From: Brachionus manjavacas
Lineage: Eukaryota; Rotifera; Eurotatoria; Ploima; Brachionidae
Length of the DNA stretch: 64,000 nucleotides
NCBI GenBank assembly: GCA_019054805.1
Contig: JAHQIY010000025.1
Coordinates: forward strand, 1-64,000
Reading direction: 5' to 3'
How positions within the stretch are numbered: position 1 is the stretch's first letter; every line of letters starts with the position of its first letter. The notes under the pieces are model-generated. The model had not been told where the DNA came from. It did no database searches and saw only the letters and a program-made list of their open reading frames with translations. This document shows positions 62,103 through 64,000 of the stretch, piece after piece. The position numbers and the translations under genes were made by a program.

Positions 62103-63066
62103 TTAAAAAATGTCAGGATATTAATTTAGAAAGAAGAAAAAGTTGAAATTAAATTAAATAATATTCTTATCATTTTAATAATATTAAAAACTTTTGGATC
62201 TCGCTTTAAGAGTGGGCTGACATACTTTTAAGATTACGTACAAAAAATTTTACTTTTGCTCTTTTAATGAATGTAACGGCTCGAATATTGAAAAAATTAA
62301 ATATTAATAAATTAGTATTGAATAAAAAATATTTGTTTATAAAAATGCAATTTTAAAGATTAAAATTAGAAAACTCAAATTATCTAAAATCAATCATAGC
62401 ATTTGATTTATGTTAATGAAAATGCAACCATGAAATAATCGTGCTTGGTACAAAAATTATTGCAAAAAAAATAAATAAATTATATTTAATTTAATAATTT
62501 TAATATTTGATTAATATTTTAATGGTTAAAAAAATATTTAAATGTAATTCATAATGATAAAAAATTTGTGATGAAAAATTTAAGATAAAATAGAGTCAAA
62601 AGTGTTCCTAATTTAAATTTTAAGATAAAGGCCTTTTTATTCTATTTTATCTTAGTCATTTTAGAATTTGTTTTTTTTTGTTAATAGTCTATTTAAATTT
62701 CAAGCTTTTTTTTAAGATGCTAGGTCAAGTTATAGCCTAGAATTTAAGTTTTTTATTAACCCAAAAATTTTAATTTCATTTTATTATAATTTTATTATGA
62801 TTTTATAAACTTGAAATTTTTCAGACACAGACTAAAAAGTGTTAGTCAATTTTTGAAAAATTTTTGCCAAACGAGACTAATCATGCCTAAAATATTTTGT
62901 TCAAATCAAACGATCAAACTCTTTACAAAATAGTTTACAAGTTCAAAAAAAATTAAGATCTTGTTAAATTATTTCTTAACATTCAATTTTACAATACAAA
63001 GTCTCAATGTAAAGTGAATTTAATTTACCATAGTATAAATCTAAAAATTAAATAAATTTTACAAAA
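62103..63066. other. AT-rich intergenic DNA upstream of the ACP6-like gene
   Basis: No gene recognised. The ATG context at 63067 is ACAAAAATG. The promoter of the phosphatase gene should lie here but shows no clear motif. Confidence 0.6.
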
Positions 63067-64000
63067 ATGAGAATTTTTTCCTATTTTTATAATTTAAAAA
63101 GGACAGCAAGAAGAATAGAAAATCCTTTTCATAGTATTCTGCAACCGAATCACCTAAAATACAATAAAAGTTCATTTGTTTTCAAATTACTTGGTCTAAG
63201 TACTGTGGCAATTTTGACTTATAAATTAGCTCACCAAGAATCTTATGCTAAAAGCAATAATGTGTCGGATGAAAAATTAATTAGTGTTATTATGATTACA
63301 CGGCACGGTGCGAGAACACCTCTAAAAATTGTCTCCAGACTTGACGAAGTAACTAAATATTCTGTAGAAAATTTTTTTTTTAATGTTTGATATTTTAAAG
63401 GTTGAATACCCATCTGATCTTCTGTTGCCTTTTGTAAAAGCAAAATACAGGCTAAAGCACTTGGACGGCTCAGACTTTGACCATGATGTTTTGTCTTATT
63501 ATGATGAGTTGAATCTTAGAAATGTTCTTAAGGGCGGAATAGGCCGTGGACAGCTCACTAAAGTTGGTGAAGAGCAAATGTTCAATTTAGGCCGGAGAGT
63601 CCGACGTCGGTACATTGATGAACTAAAATTCTTGAATCCTAATTACAATCCAGATGAGCTCTAGTAAATTTAAAAAAAATATTAATCTTTATTTTAATCA
63701 AATCTTAAATAGTACTCGATCGACCCATTATAGGCGCACCATTAATTCCGCCAAAAGTGTTCTGGCTGGAATTTTTTTAGAATCACCTAATATTGATCTA
63801 AATGGTAAAGAAATTATTTTTTTTAATAATAAAATTTAAAGATTTAATTTTTCCAAAGATCCATTTTTAATAAATGTCCAAGTTTTACATGAAGAAGTTC
63901 TTTTTCCGAATGCAATCAATTGTTCATATTTTGCCGAAATGTTCAAATTTGTCGAAACGCTGAGTCTGTATTCACAAAATGCTGACTACATTAAAAATCT
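63067..64000 (+). CDS. ACP6: Lysophosphatidic acid phosphatase type 6-like (histidine acid phosphatase), 5' part
   Basis: Exons 63067-63348, 63401-63663, 63713-63804 and 63859 onward. All introns are GT-AG, 49-54 bases, with phases 0, 2 and 1 that join cleanly; the last exon runs off the window (about 260 residues present). A basic N-terminus and a hydrophobic segment (about 37-52) suit mitochondrial or membrane targeting, as for ACP6. The catalytic motif TRHGARTP lies at 78-85 with His80 as predicted nucleophile. Then come LKGG-GRGQLTKVGEEQMFNLG, an R-Y-F/Y-rich helix, NPDELYTRSTHYRRTINSAKS and VLAGIF, matching the RSTN--R---S---LLAG region of ACP6. In mammals ACP6 hydrolyses lysophosphatidic acid to monoacylglycerol in mitochondria. 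The C-terminal HD motif would lie beyond 64000. Family sure; the ACP6 subtype rests on motif order and the N-terminus. Confidence 0.92.

Overview
This is metazoan nuclear DNA. The genes have short GT-AG introns of about 50-60 bases, the flanks are very AT-rich, and the transposon families (LINE, hAT, pogo-like, SWIM/MULE-like) and protein genes (TRAM, ACP6-type phosphatase, Patched-family) are animal-type. A rotifer such as Brachionus would fit the compact introns, the AT-richness and a large satellite block that is GC-richer than its surroundings, but this is inference and no species is proven.

Layout. (1) 1-32566: half of the window is one head-to-tail satellite array of 96 complete units (65 of 337 bp, 31 of 336 bp) plus a damaged 97th unit. 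I counted 114 G+C in unit 1 (about 34%). Units fall into five variant classes set by a few linked sites, all within one 51-bp part of the unit. (2) 32567-37837: AT-rich DNA with a decayed LINE fragment next to the array edge. (3) 37838-43738 (+): a two-exon Patched-family gene of about 1020 residues. The two large open frames are its N- and C-terminal halves, joined across a 2.8-kb intron. A 299-bp hAT-like MITE with a perfect 8-bp target duplication sits just before the acceptor. (4) 44861-50308: a transposon graveyard holding two SWIM-finger fragments, a TIR element, a pogo-like shell with a hAT element (142-bp TIRs) and a LINE inside it, and a decayed DDE transposase. (5) 50521-51381 (-): an intact intronless 286-codon ORF, tentatively a PD-(D/E)XK/Uma2-like nuclease-fold protein. 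(6) 53769-55099 (-): a complete five-exon TRAM1 gene of 369 residues. (7) 57682-61164: a possible two-exon microprotein gene and three LINE remnants. (8) 63067-end (+): the first four coding exons of an ACP6-type histidine phosphatase gene that runs off the window.

The host genes are not a pathway. TRAM1 acts at the ER translocon, the ACP6-type enzyme is predicted at mitochondria, and the Patched-family protein is a polytopic sterol-sensing/RND-type membrane protein. The strongest signals for follow-up are the satellite (its variant structure, phased A/T tracts and truncated edge), the loss of the transmembrane acidic pair in TM4 of the Patched-like protein, the nested transposons, and the small spliced ORF at 57682-57905.
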